DNA from: Isoetes taiwanensis
Taxonomy: Eukaryota; Streptophyta; Lycopodiopsida; Isoetales; Isoetaceae
Assembly (NCBI GenBank): GCA_021234155.1
Contig: JAJEKV010000064.1
Location: 4,032,001-4,096,000, forward strand
Length of the DNA stretch: 64,000 nucleotides
Direction of reading: 5' to 3'
A program made the position numbers and the translations under genes. How positions within the stretch are numbered: position 1 is the stretch's first letter; each line of letters opens with the position of its first letter. This document shows, in pieces, positions 25,901 through 35,272 of this stretch. Under the pieces are notes generated by a model. That model made no database searches. It was given only the letters and a program-made list of their open reading frames with translations, and was not told the origin of the DNA.

Positions 25901-28900
25901 CTTGGGGAGAGGAAATTCGGGCAAGCAGCTTCCTGGGGATTTTAGGGTCCGTGGCTCAAGGCCAACACCCCCACTCCACGCCAAGTCACGGCGCAAGGTC
26001 CCGCCGACCGGACAAGGAGAGGGCCTCCCAAATGTAAACCCCGTGGGTTGCCGTGCTCTAGAAGGGTTTGCGCTTTGGGGGCCGAGACTTGGTCCCTTGC
26101 ACTTGGGACCCGGCCGAGAAGCCGCAGCCGAGAATAATGGGAGGAAGGGGAACCGACGGAGCGGAGTTTGGGTCCTGTCCTCCTCCCGATGTGGCAAGTA
26201 GAAGTCGGGGGGCTTTTGTAAAGATGGCAAGACATTCATAAATTCACAATTAATGCATTGTACACGAAAATAAATTCTGATTTTTGCCATTTGTTTTCCT
26301 AATTCATCTCCAAAGACGGCCCAATTTTCGGAATTTTAGGAGAAGGTCTAGGTCAAAGGGTTAGCATTAGAACGATTCGGGCAGCCCGCTGTGGCAACCG
26401 AAGCTGGCACCCTTCCCCAAGTCAAACGAGGCCGGGACCTTGCGGGGGATCCCTCACAAGAGGGGAGAGTCAGGACCCCAAGAGGCGGGATCCAAAAAGT
26501 TCCCGAGGCAGCCCCTTCCCGGCAGCCTCCCGGGGTGGCTGACGATAATGACCACCCTCCCGGAGCCCGGTTCCCCTATCCGACCGTTGGATCCTCCGCT
26601 CGGGCCCCCTTTGGGAAGGCCCAAAAGATTCCAGATCGGTCCCGAGAACTTGTCAAATCGCGGGCGCCCCGGAGGTCGGCCTTGTAGAAACCGCAGTGTT
26701 TTGTCGCTCGCACCGGGAGGCTCAGGAATGGCAAATCGACCCCGCCAAATCGTCCGGAATGGCAAAATTACCCATCTCAAGATGCCACGCCGTAGGGGCG
26801 CCGATGCCCCTCGATGCCACGTCGCCGATGATCAAGACGCCGCTCAACGACGCCTAATGATCATAACATCGCTAAACGACGACCGTGGCTTGTGTGTCCA
26901 ACATGCATGTCGTGGCATGGTGCCGGGTGCCAAATAATTAACCCTACGGAACTTGGTCCCCGTGGCAATGTCGACGCTTCGAGTCCATTGGCGAGCCGAT
27001 CCTTGACCCACAAAGAGAGGGGAGGTCGCCTGGCCCGCCCCTCGTGGCCTTGGGGAGAGGAAATTCGGGCAAGCCCCTTAGGGGGATTTTAGGGTCCGTG
27101 CTCAAGGCCAACACCCCCACTCCACGCCAAGTCACGGCCAAGGTCCCTACCGACCGACAAGGAGAGGGCCTCCAAACGTAACCCCCGTGGGTTGCCGTGC
27201 TCTAGAAGGGTTTGCGTTTTGGGGGCGAGACTTGGTCCGTTGCACTTGGGACTGGCCGGAGAAGCCGCAGCTGTACCAAGAATACGGAGGAAGGGGAACT
27301 GACGGAGCGGAGTTTGGGTCTGTCCTCCTCCCGATGTGGCAAGTAGAAGTCGGGGGCTTTTGGTGGCAAGACATTCATAAATTCGCAATCAATGCATTGT
27401 ACGAAAATAAATTCTGATTTTTGCCGCTTGTTTTCCTAATTCATCTCCAAAGACACGCCCAATTTTTTTTGGGAGAAGGTCTAGGTCAAAGGGTTAGCAT
27501 TAGAGCGGTCGGGGCAGCCCGTTGCGGGGGCAACCGAGCCGGCACCCTTCCCCAAGTCAAACGAGGCTAGGACCTTTGCGAGATCCCTCACAAGAGGGGA
27601 GAGTCCGGACCCCAAGAGGCGGGATCCAAAAGTTCCCCGAGGCAGCCCTTCCCCTGGCGGCGCCCCCCGGGGTGCAGACGATACGACCACTCCTCCCGGA
27701 GCCCGGTTCCCCTATCCGACCGATTGGATCCTCCGCTCGGGGCCCCCTCTTGGGAAGGCCCAAAAGATTCCAGATCGGTCGGGGAGAACTTGTCAAACCG
27801 CTGGGGCCCCCGAGGTCGGCCTTGTAGAAACCGTGGCAGTTGTTTTGTCGCTCGCACCGGGAGGAGGCTCGGAACCCCGCCAAATCGTCCGGAATGACCT
27901 AAATTACCCTAGAGAGCAAGTTACAAGGTCGGTTTTGTTTTAAAGAAGGAAACACTCACGCCCTCCACGACAAGATCCCGCATCCACATCCTAGGCCAAT
28001 TGACTACGAAAGTGTGATGGAAGTGAGCTACTTTGGCGCTTCTTGGAGGTCGGGTGGTCTTCTCGCCACTTAACTTGGTCCCCGTGACAATGTCGACGCT
28101 CGAGTCCATTGGCAGAGCTGCACCGCTGAGGAGGAGAGGGAGGTCGCCTGGCCCGGCCCCTGTGGCCTTGGGGAGAGGAAATTCGGGGCAAGCAGCCTTC
28201 GGGGATTTTAGGGTCCGTGGCTCAAGGCCAACACCCCCACTCCACGCCAAGTCACGCGCAAAAGGTCCCTACGACCGACAAGGAGAGGGCCTCCAAACGT
28301 AAAACCCCGTGGGTTGCCGTGCTCTAGAAGGGTTTGGCGCTTTGGGGGCCGAGACTTGGTCCGCTGCACTTGGGACCTGGCCGAGAAGCCGCAACCGAAA
28401 AACGGAGGGAAGGGAACCGACGGAGCGGAGTTTGGGTCTGTCCTCCTCCCGATGTGGCAAGTAGAAGTCGGGGGCTTTTGCGTTGGCAAGACATTCATAA
28501 ATTCTTAATTAATGCATTGTACGAAAATAAATTCTGATTTTTTGCCGCTTGTTTTCCTAATTCATCTCCAAAGACACGCCCAATTTTCTGAGAAGGTCTA
28601 GGTCAAAGGGTTAGCATTAGAATCCGGCCGGGCAGCCCGTTGCGGGTGGCAACCGAGCTGGCACCCTTCCCCAAGTCAAACGAGGCCGGGACCTTGCAGA
28701 GATCCCTCACAAGAGGGGAGAGTCCGACCCCAAGAGGCGGGATCCAAAAGTTCCCGAGGCAGCCCTTCCCGGCGCCGCTTCCCGGGCCGCGACGATAATG
28801 ACCACCCTCCGGAGCCCGGTTCCCCTATCCGGACCGTTGGATCCTCCGCTCAGGCCCCCTCTTCGAAGGCCCAAAAGATTCCAGATCGGTCCCCGAGAAC

Positions 28901-31244
28901 TTGTCAAACCGCTGGGCGCCCCGAGGTCGGCCTTGTAGAAACCGCAGTTGTTTTGTCGCTCGCACCGGGAGGCTGGAACCCCCGCCAAATCGTGGGAATG
29001 ACGAAATTACCCTAGAGAGCAAGTTACAAGGTCGGTTTTGTAAAAGAAGGAAACACTCACGCCTCCACGACAAAGATCCCGTGATCCACATCCTAGGCCA
29101 ATTGACTACGAAAGTGTGATGGAAGTGAGCTACTTTGGCGCTTCTTGGAGGTCGGGTGGTCTTCCGCCACGGAACTTGGTCCCGGGGCAATGTCGACGTT
29201 TCGAGTCCATTGGCAGAGCTGCACCGCGATTCCGAGAGGGAGGTCGCCCGTCCGTCCCCCAAGGCCTTGGGGAGAGGAAATTCGGGCAAGCAGCTTAGGG
29301 GGATTTTAGGGTCCGTGCTCAAGGCCAACACCCCCACTCCACGCCAAGTCACGCAGCAAGGTCCCGCCGAACCGACAAGGAGAGGGCCTCCAAACGTAAA
29401 CCCCGTGGGTTGCCGTGCTATAGAAGGGTTTGCGTTTTGGGGTCGGAGACTTGGTCCCTTGCACTTGGGACCTGGCCGAGAAGTTGCAGCCGGAGAATAC
29501 TGAGCAAGGGGAACCGACGGGGCGGAGTTTGGGTCTGTCCTCCTCCGATGTGGCAAGTAGAAGTAGGGGGGGCTTTTGCGATGGCAAGACATTCATAAAT
29601 TCGCAATTAATGCATTGTACTAAAATAAATTCTGATTTTTTGCCACCTGTTTTCCTAATTCATCTCCAAAGACACGGCCCAATTTCCGAATTTTTGGAGA
29701 AGGTCTAGGTCAAAGGGTTAGCATTAGAGCGGTCGGGGCAGCCCGCTGCGGGGCAACCGAGCCGCACCCTTCCCCAAGTCAAACGAGGCCGGGACCTTGC
29801 GGGGATCCCTCACAAGAGGGGAGAGTCAGGACCCCAAGAGGCGGGATCCAAAAAGTTCCCGAGGCGCTCCCCGGGTCGCGACGATAATGACCACCCTCCC
29901 GAGCCCCGGTTCCCCGTCCGACCGTTGGATCCTCCGATTCAGGCCCCTCTTCGGGAAGGCCCAAAAGATTCCGTGATCGGTCCGAGAGAACTTGTCAAAC
30001 CGCGGGGGCCCCCGAGGTCTGGTCTTGTAGAAACCGCAGGTGTTTTGTCGTTCGAAAGCAGGGAGGCTCAGGAATGGCAAATCGACCGCCAAATCGTCAG
30101 GAATGGCTAAATTACCCTAGGGAGCAAGTTACAAGGTCGGTTTTATAAAGAAGGAAACACCCACGCCTCCACGACAAGATCCCGCATCCACATCCTAGGC
30201 CAATTGACTACGAAAGTGTGATGGAAGTGAGCTACTTTGGCGCTTCTTGGAGGTCGGGTGGTCTTCCGCCACCGGAACTTGGTCCCCTGTGGCAATGTCG
30301 ACGCTCGAGTCCATTGGCGAGCCAGATCGCGATTCAGGAGAGGGAGGTCGCCTCGGCCCGGCCCCGAGGGCCTTGGGGAGAGGAAATCGGGGCAAGCAGC
30401 CCGGGATTTTAGGGTCCGTGCTCAAGGCCAACACCCCCACTCCACGTCAAGTCACGGGCAAGCAAGGTCCCGGCGAACTCGACAAGGAGAGGGCCTCCCA
30501 AATGTAAACCTTGTGGGTTGCCGTGCTCTAGAAGGGTTTGCGTTTTTGGGGGTCGAGACTTGGTCCCTTGCACTTGGGACCGCCGAGAAGCCGCAGCCCG
30601 AGAATACGGAGGAAAGGGAACCGGCGGAGCGGAGTTTGGGTCCTGTCCTCCTCCCGATGTGGCAAGTAGAAGTCGGGGCTTTTTGCAAAGGGCAAGACAT
30701 TCATAAATTCACAATTAATGCATTGTACGAAAATAAATTCTGATTTTTTTGCCGGTTTGTTTTCCTAATTCATCTCCAAAGACACGGCCCAATTTTCGGA
30801 AATTTTCGGAGAAGGTCTAGGTCAAAGGGTTAGCATTAGAAGCGGTCGGGGGCAGCCCGCGGGGCAACCGAGCTGGCACCCTTCCCCAAGTCAAACGAGG
30901 CGGGGACCTTGGGGGGATCCCTCACAAGAGGGGAGAGTCCAGGACCCCAAGAGGCGGGATCAAAAAGTTCCCGAGGCAGCCCTTCTGGCGGCGCTCCCGG
31001 GCCGCTGACGATAATGACCACCCCCCGAGCCCGGTTCCCCTATCCGACCGTTGGATCCTCCGTTCAGGGCCCCCTCTTCGGGAAGGCCCAAAAGATTCCA
31101 GATCGGTCCGGGAGAACTTGTCAAACCGCGGGGCGTCCTGAGGTCGGCCTTGTAGAAACCGCAGTGTTTTGTCGTTCGGGCACCGGGGAGGCTCCGGAAT
31201 GGCAAATCGACCCTGCCAAATCGTCCGGAATGGCAAAATTACCC
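16938..31244. repeat. satellite array, 13 copies of a ~1.12-kb unit
   Basis: A fixed marker, CATTCATAAATTC, recurs at 17281, 18411, 19541, 20670, 21786, 22909, 24014, 25113, 26233, 27372, 28492, 29590 and 30698. Spacings are 1,098-1,139 bp, mean 1,118. Units are GC-rich with one AT-rich island around that marker. All copies have the same orientation. They differ by substitutions and by many 1-6 nt indels in G/C runs. The array starts mid-unit at 16,938 and stops mid-unit at 31,244. Many open frames run through the units on both strands but shift between copies. The most persistent protein-like block is on the minus strand (AHFHHTFVVNWPRMWMRDL); I recognise no domain. Another possibility is that the unit derives from a gene fragment amplified inside the transposon. 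Confidence 0.92.
26774..26946. repeat. array-end block, internal copy
   Basis: Between copies 9 and 10 about 200 bp of satellite is replaced by sequence matching the DNA that follows the whole array at 31,245-31,420. It shares GATGCCACGTC, CATGCATGTCGTGGCATGGT and paired CGACG motifs. It ends in one AACCCT unit before satellite resumes at GGAACTTGG. Confidence 0.85.
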
Positions 31245-31411
31245 ACCTCGGCATGCCACGTCAGGTAGGGGGCGTCAGATGCCCCTCAGATGCCACGTCA
31301 GATGATCAAGATGTCGTTCAACGACGTATAATGATCATAACATCGTTAAACGACGACCTGTGCTTGTGTGTCCAACATGCATGTCGTGGCATGGTGCTGG
31401 TGCCAAATACG
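31245..31411. repeat. array-end block, terminal copy
   Basis: This block directly follows the last satellite unit and carries TGTCGTTCAACGACGTATAA and ATCGTTAAACGACG, the CACTA subterminal motif. It is the counterpart of 26,774-26,946 and lies 4,471 bp to its right. Confidence 0.85.
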
Positions 31412-31447
31412 AACCCTAACCCTAACCCTAACCCTAACCCTAACCCT
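31412..31447. repeat. interstitial telomere-like tract (AACCCT)6
   Basis: Six perfect units of AACCCT, i.e. TTAGGG on the other strand. This is the vertebrate/Asparagales type rather than the common plant TTTAGGG. It lies at the junction between the array-end block and unique DNA. Confidence 0.95.
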
Positions 31448-31459
31448 ACATCCACGCGT

Positions 31460-31843
31460 TATAAGTGGATCCATCGAAGAGTCATTTGTTATTCTTATCT
31501 TTTTGAGTGTTCTTGCCTATCTTGCTATAATGGTCCCGGCAGTTAAAGACCACCTTCGCGATATGTTCCTTCTAGCAAAGTAATCCTCCTCCTCCTCCAA
31601 GGGAAGACACCTCCAAAGAACCCCCCCGCTTCTCCCGCTGAGAACCCTCCCTTCACCATCGTGGCAAAGATGAGTGAAAATGAGTTTCTGATTGCACTAA
31701 GATCTGGCGTTCCCTGCGAGGAACGACTGGTAGAATGGCTCACCGAGCCAAACAAAGAGAAAACGACGTTAATGGTGCAGATAATGATGCAAATGGTTGC
31801 ATCAAACTGTCACGTCCTCAGGATAGACATAAGTAATGTATAA
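31460..31843 (+). pseudogene. gene-like fragment with a membrane segment
   Basis: One plus frame from about 31,460 encodes a hydrophobic helix (SFVILIFLSVLAYLAIMVPA) followed by VKDHLRDMFLLAK and a stop at 31,581. A second frame, shifted by one base, continues with a Pro-rich linker (TPPKNPPASPAENPPF) and MSENEFLIALRSGVPCEERL. It then reads VEWLTEPNKEKTTLMVQIMM and stops at 31,841. The two look like one former protein split by a frameshift or a small unrecognised intron. I do not recognise it. It lies between the telomere-like tract and the right CACTA terminus, as expected of host sequence captured by a transposon. Confidence 0.35.
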
Positions 31844-32029
31844 GCTTTTTTTATGAATGGAAACAATCAGTTTTTTTTTTATTTATTTGTGTTATTTGTA
31901 TTGTATGTTGTTTCTGTTATGTTAAACAAGCACAAGTTTCTGTTATGTCAGCTGCCATTATCAGAAGCCAGATGTGATCAGTTAAACGAACCGACAGACC
32001 TTGCACTGAAACAAACTAATGCATTCTCT

Positions 32030-32467
32030 GCTGAACGTCGATGAACGACGTGTCTAGCCACGTAAGCGTGCCAGCTTGGCAACAACACCATGCCACGCTG
32101 GCCGACGCGACACGTCAGCTCTATACGTCGTCGTTCATCGACGACAAGCGGACGTGTCAGACACGCCGGCGTGCCAGCTTGTCCACAGCACCGTGCCACG
32201 CAGGCATGGTGGACAGGTCAGGTCTGCACGACGTCGATAAACGACGTCGTGCTGACGTGTCTACACACGAAAGCGTGCCAGCTTGGCAAAAAGACCATGC
32301 CACGCTGGCCGTCGCGACACGTCAGCCCTGGGCGTCGTCGATGAACGACGTCATGAGGACGTTCAACGACGTAAAGGTTGTTCAACGACGTTGACGTCGT
32401 TGTTCGACGACTTGACGTCATTGTTCAACGTCTGGACGTCGTTGAACGTCGACTGTTCCTTGTAGTG
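32030..32467. repeat. CACTA right subterminal region and terminus
   Basis: Three diverged copies of a roughly 105-bp unit containing GCGTGCCAGCTTG begin near 32,068, 32,170 and 32,274. A dense run of ACGTCGTTGAACGACGT-type palindromes follows at 32,330-32,450. The element ends CCTTGTAGTG at 32,467. Confidence 0.75.
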
Positions 32468-32470
32468 GAT
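32468..32470. repeat. 3-bp target site duplication, right copy (GAT)
   Basis: Matches GAT at 7,694-7,696 on the other side of the CACTA element. Confidence 0.75.
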
Positions 32471-33100
32471 TGGATATGACACTCCAAATTTCAGTCACCA
32501 AAACCGCTCAGAAATTGCCCCTTCCGCCTTCATGCTCTGCAAAGGTTCTTGCAAAAATTCTTTTGAAAAGAGGCAAAACCCTTGCTTATGTGCTTTCTAT
32601 TCTGCATATATGCCAAGCATGTACATATGCACATAAATATGTATATACTAGATCGTGTACTAGACCGTCAAGTGGCTAAGATCATTAGAGTCTCCCCTTC
32701 TAAAATTTAACCCATGTCCTCATGGGTCAATCATAGATTTGGTAAAGCATTCCTCCAGCCAATTAGAATCAATATGCAATGCCAACTTACTCACTAATTC
32801 ATACCTCAACATCATCATTAGTTGCTTCCATTGCTTACAACAAGAATTCTCCTTTAACACCTTCATGCTAACCACAAAACCTCTAGATATTGTTCCTCCT
32901 CCTGAAGATAGCATCTCCTACGTCTCTGAAAGAACAATCATTAACACCATAATTCCACAACCTCAACTTACTCTCTGATTTGCCATGTCAACTCCCAAGG
33001 GTCCAACATTGTTCTGATACCAATCATGACGAGCCTGTCGAGTTGCCAGGAGGGTACTTAGCAGGCTCATCATGTATTCTCCATGTGATCATTACATAAG
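32471..33100 (-). mobile_element. probable LTR-retrotransposon remnant
   Basis: On the minus strand TGGTATCAGAAC (33,011-33,022) matches the initiator-Met tRNA primer-binding site TGGTATCAGAGC at 11 of 12 bases. A polypurine tract AGAAGGGGAGA lies at 32,691-32,701. Only about 310 bp separates them, so the interior is nearly gone (non-autonomous or solo-deleted). A short open frame between them has NWLEECFTKSMIDP. The CACTA element appears to have inserted into the LTR beyond the polypurine tract. I could not align two LTRs, so this rests on the two priming sites. Confidence 0.4.
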
Positions 33101-33769
33101 CTTTCATTTTCTTTGAAGCAGCGATTCTTCAGCGACTAATCTTGCGATTCTTAAGCAGAGCTTAAATTTTCTTTGAAGCAGAGCCTGCAGTTCTTCAACA
33201 GCTATATAAAGTATATTTCTGATGGTTCCATATCTTTCTGGTCCAATGTTCAATCCCTTCTGCTATACCCAAAGATTATTTGAAGCTAGGTCCCTGTACT
33301 TACCCAAAGGTTATTCATTTGTAGATATGCAAGATATATGATGCCCATTCCTGTTCCAAAACATCGAATGATTTTTCTCCTGCTTCTGCCCAACACTGCT
33401 AGAGTTCTGCCTCAAAATATTCACAAGCTTGAGTTCCTCTTTCCCGATTATACAGATTCTCGTCTACTCAATTTTTTTGTAAGTTTTTTCCCTGATTGAG
33501 CTCATGTTCTGATGTGGCATCTGTTGTGGTCGCATACAGAGCCGGCAGATGGCCCGCCATAGTCTATGAGGCAATCCTATTCTTGAAACAGTCGCTGCTA
33601 TTGCACTCAGCTATTGGCATTTGAGATTTTAAATAAATGTTTCACCCTACGCTGATTCCTGAACTCGCCCAGTAACAAGGCCATCTAGAAAGTTAGTCTT
33701 AAATTTCATACAATTGCTTTACCAAGACCAAAGTCCCTCCTAGATTATGAAGTGACGTGTGTCAATTAC

Positions 33770-34230
33770 AAATGTCCAATAGTTGTTGGACCTCATATTT
33801 AACCAAAATGTTCAATCCAAATTGCATGATATTTACTTAAATATTTTTAATTCCCTGAACAAATAGATGCCCATCAATTAAAAAAAATCACATTGCATTT
33901 TTTAGCTTCACAACTACTGGAGGATGGGCCAAAGATAAAGGAGAAAGGGCTTGGATTTCACAATGCACATGTATAACCTAAAAAATATTGAATTGCTCCC
34001 TGGACATAAAAGTTTTGCGAGATAGCAATGGTGGTAAGAAGAAGTGGTCTGGGTAAGAGTTTTGCAAGATAGCAATGATGGTACAAAGAAGTAGCCTAGG
34101 TAACATGTATCCAATAGTTGTTAGATAAGATAATCAAGGCATCAATCAGAAATTTCAACTCAGTATTGTCGTATTATTCACGTGCATATCTTTAATTCCT
34201 TGAACAAATAGATCTCCACAAAAATACAAT
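33770..34230. repeat. diverged local duplications
   Basis: TCCAATAGTTGTTGGA and the following AATTCCCTGAACAAATAGAT (33,775-33,870) recur in diverged form at 34,110-34,213. A 40-bp segment GTTTTGCGAGATAGCAATGG at about 34,010 is repeated at 34,058. No coding region is supported between 33,100 and 34,600. Confidence 0.55.
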
Positions 34231-34518
34231 ATGACCTCTCCATTTTTTTTCGCCCCACAATGATTGGAGGGTGGACTTTAAAGAAGAGATCCTCTGAAAC
34301 CTAGATATCACACAAAAGGCTTGAATTTCATTAAGCTAAAAGGTACTGATAAAACTTCAATGTTACACATTGTTTGAAGGTGTTCCAAGTTGAATACTGT
34401 TATTGTTTGAGGGTGTTTCAATAGGGTTTCCTTCATAGTTAATTCAATTTTCGCATGTCCGAAATTGAGATTATTTCGACTTAATACAAAAATTTCTTTT
34501 GCAGCTAGTTGGACAAAA

Positions 34519-35030
34519 GGGCCGCCGCGATAAATTTCTTGTAATAAACAACTATATAATTCCCCCTAGCCCCCCTTTGGTTTGAGCGCATATTCACGGG
34601 AGGGGCAACATACTCCATAAACGATCGAAATGTTAGGGCAGGCCACATTTCTCCATATTATCACCCTTATTACATCCTATAACTTTCCTGCAGGCTGCTA
34701 GTGCTCGCTAGGTCGAACAAAAGGGGGCAACACGTGCGAAATGTGGACTGCCCTAACATTTCGAGTGGAAATGTTCGCTGGCTGGCCATTACGTGAACAG
34801 GCTCGTTTGGTGTCCTTACCCAGCGTAATGGCCAGCCAGCGAACATTACCCCTAGCATATCTAAATGCTCAATCTAACGGTCCAGAGACAGACACAACTC
34901 ATGGGCAAGGCAGATGGCCGTACGTCATGGCCGTACCCCACGTAATGGCCAGCCAGTGAACATTACCCCTAACATATCTAAATGCTCAACCTACAATCTA
35001 CGATCCATAGACAGACACAACTCATGAATA
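34519..35030. repeat. foldback and direct repeats upstream of UTP6
   Basis: A 25-bp inverted pair (34,626-34,650 and 34,739-34,763; 24 of 25 match) is followed by a perfect 23-bp inverted pair (34,771-34,793 and 34,824-34,846, core GCTGGCTGGCCATTACG, 30-bp loop). The second arm is repeated directly 117 bp further (34,941-34,963) with the downstream CCCTAACATATCTAAATGCT. This looks like a MITE or foldback insertion. A related sequence near 34,573-34,597 recurs at 61.8 kb. Confidence 0.7.
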
Positions 35031-35203
35031 TGCCTATCGAACATCTATTGATGTCCAAAAGCACCCTTCGTGCGAATATGCACCCAAAATCACTTTGTTA
35101 TCTCCCCACTTCGTAGGTACACCATCGGGGTCCCTAGCTTTCCCATTCACATAAATTTTCGAGACGCAATTCGCTGTGACGTGGCCGCTGACTAGACCTG
35201 AAC

Positions 35204-35223
35204 TTTAGGGTTGAGGGTTTAGG
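35204..35223 (+). promoter_or_regulatory. telo-box-like motifs in UTP6 5' region
   Basis: TTTAGGGTT (35,204-35,212) and GGGTTTAGG (35,215-35,223) sit 50-70 bp before the ATG. Telo-boxes (AAACCCTAA in either orientation) are a known hallmark of plant promoters or leaders for translation and ribosome-biogenesis genes, which fits the downstream gene. Confidence 0.6.
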
Positions 35224-35272
35224 TGTTGTGGTAGAGCGAATGTTTCAGTTGCAGTAAGATCAAGTACAAAGA

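Larger units (their letters stand above)
7697..32467. mobile_element. giant CACTA (En/Spm-type) DNA transposon, about 24.8 kb
   Basis: The left end reads CACTACTAGATTAAAG and the right end, reverse-complemented, reads CACTACAAGGAACAG. These are imperfect terminal inverted repeats beginning with the diagnostic CACTAC. A GAT duplication flanks both ends. Both subterminal regions (7,720-8,310 and 32,030-32,450) are dense in CGACGT/ACGTCG motifs, many arranged as palindromes such as GTCGTTGAACGACG. In this superfamily such arrays bind the TnpA-like protein. The same motif recurs inside at 13.1-14.6, 26.8 and 31.3 kb. I recognise no intact Transposase_21 or TnpA gene, so the element is probably non-autonomous or its genes have decayed. 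The interior carries the satellite array, minisatellites and gene-like fragments listed separately. An alternative is nested or composite elements, with the outermost ends belonging to the last mover. Confidence 0.75.

Noticed and set aside
17034-31270. Dozens of 60-260-codon open frames on both strands inside the satellite array
   Set aside because: They overlap in several frames, shift between copies through indels and owe their length to GC-rich sequence poor in stop codons. None keeps the same frame across units.
31169-31583. Frames containing NPNPNPNP or LTLTLTL
   Set aside because: They are translations of the telomere-like AACCCT tract.
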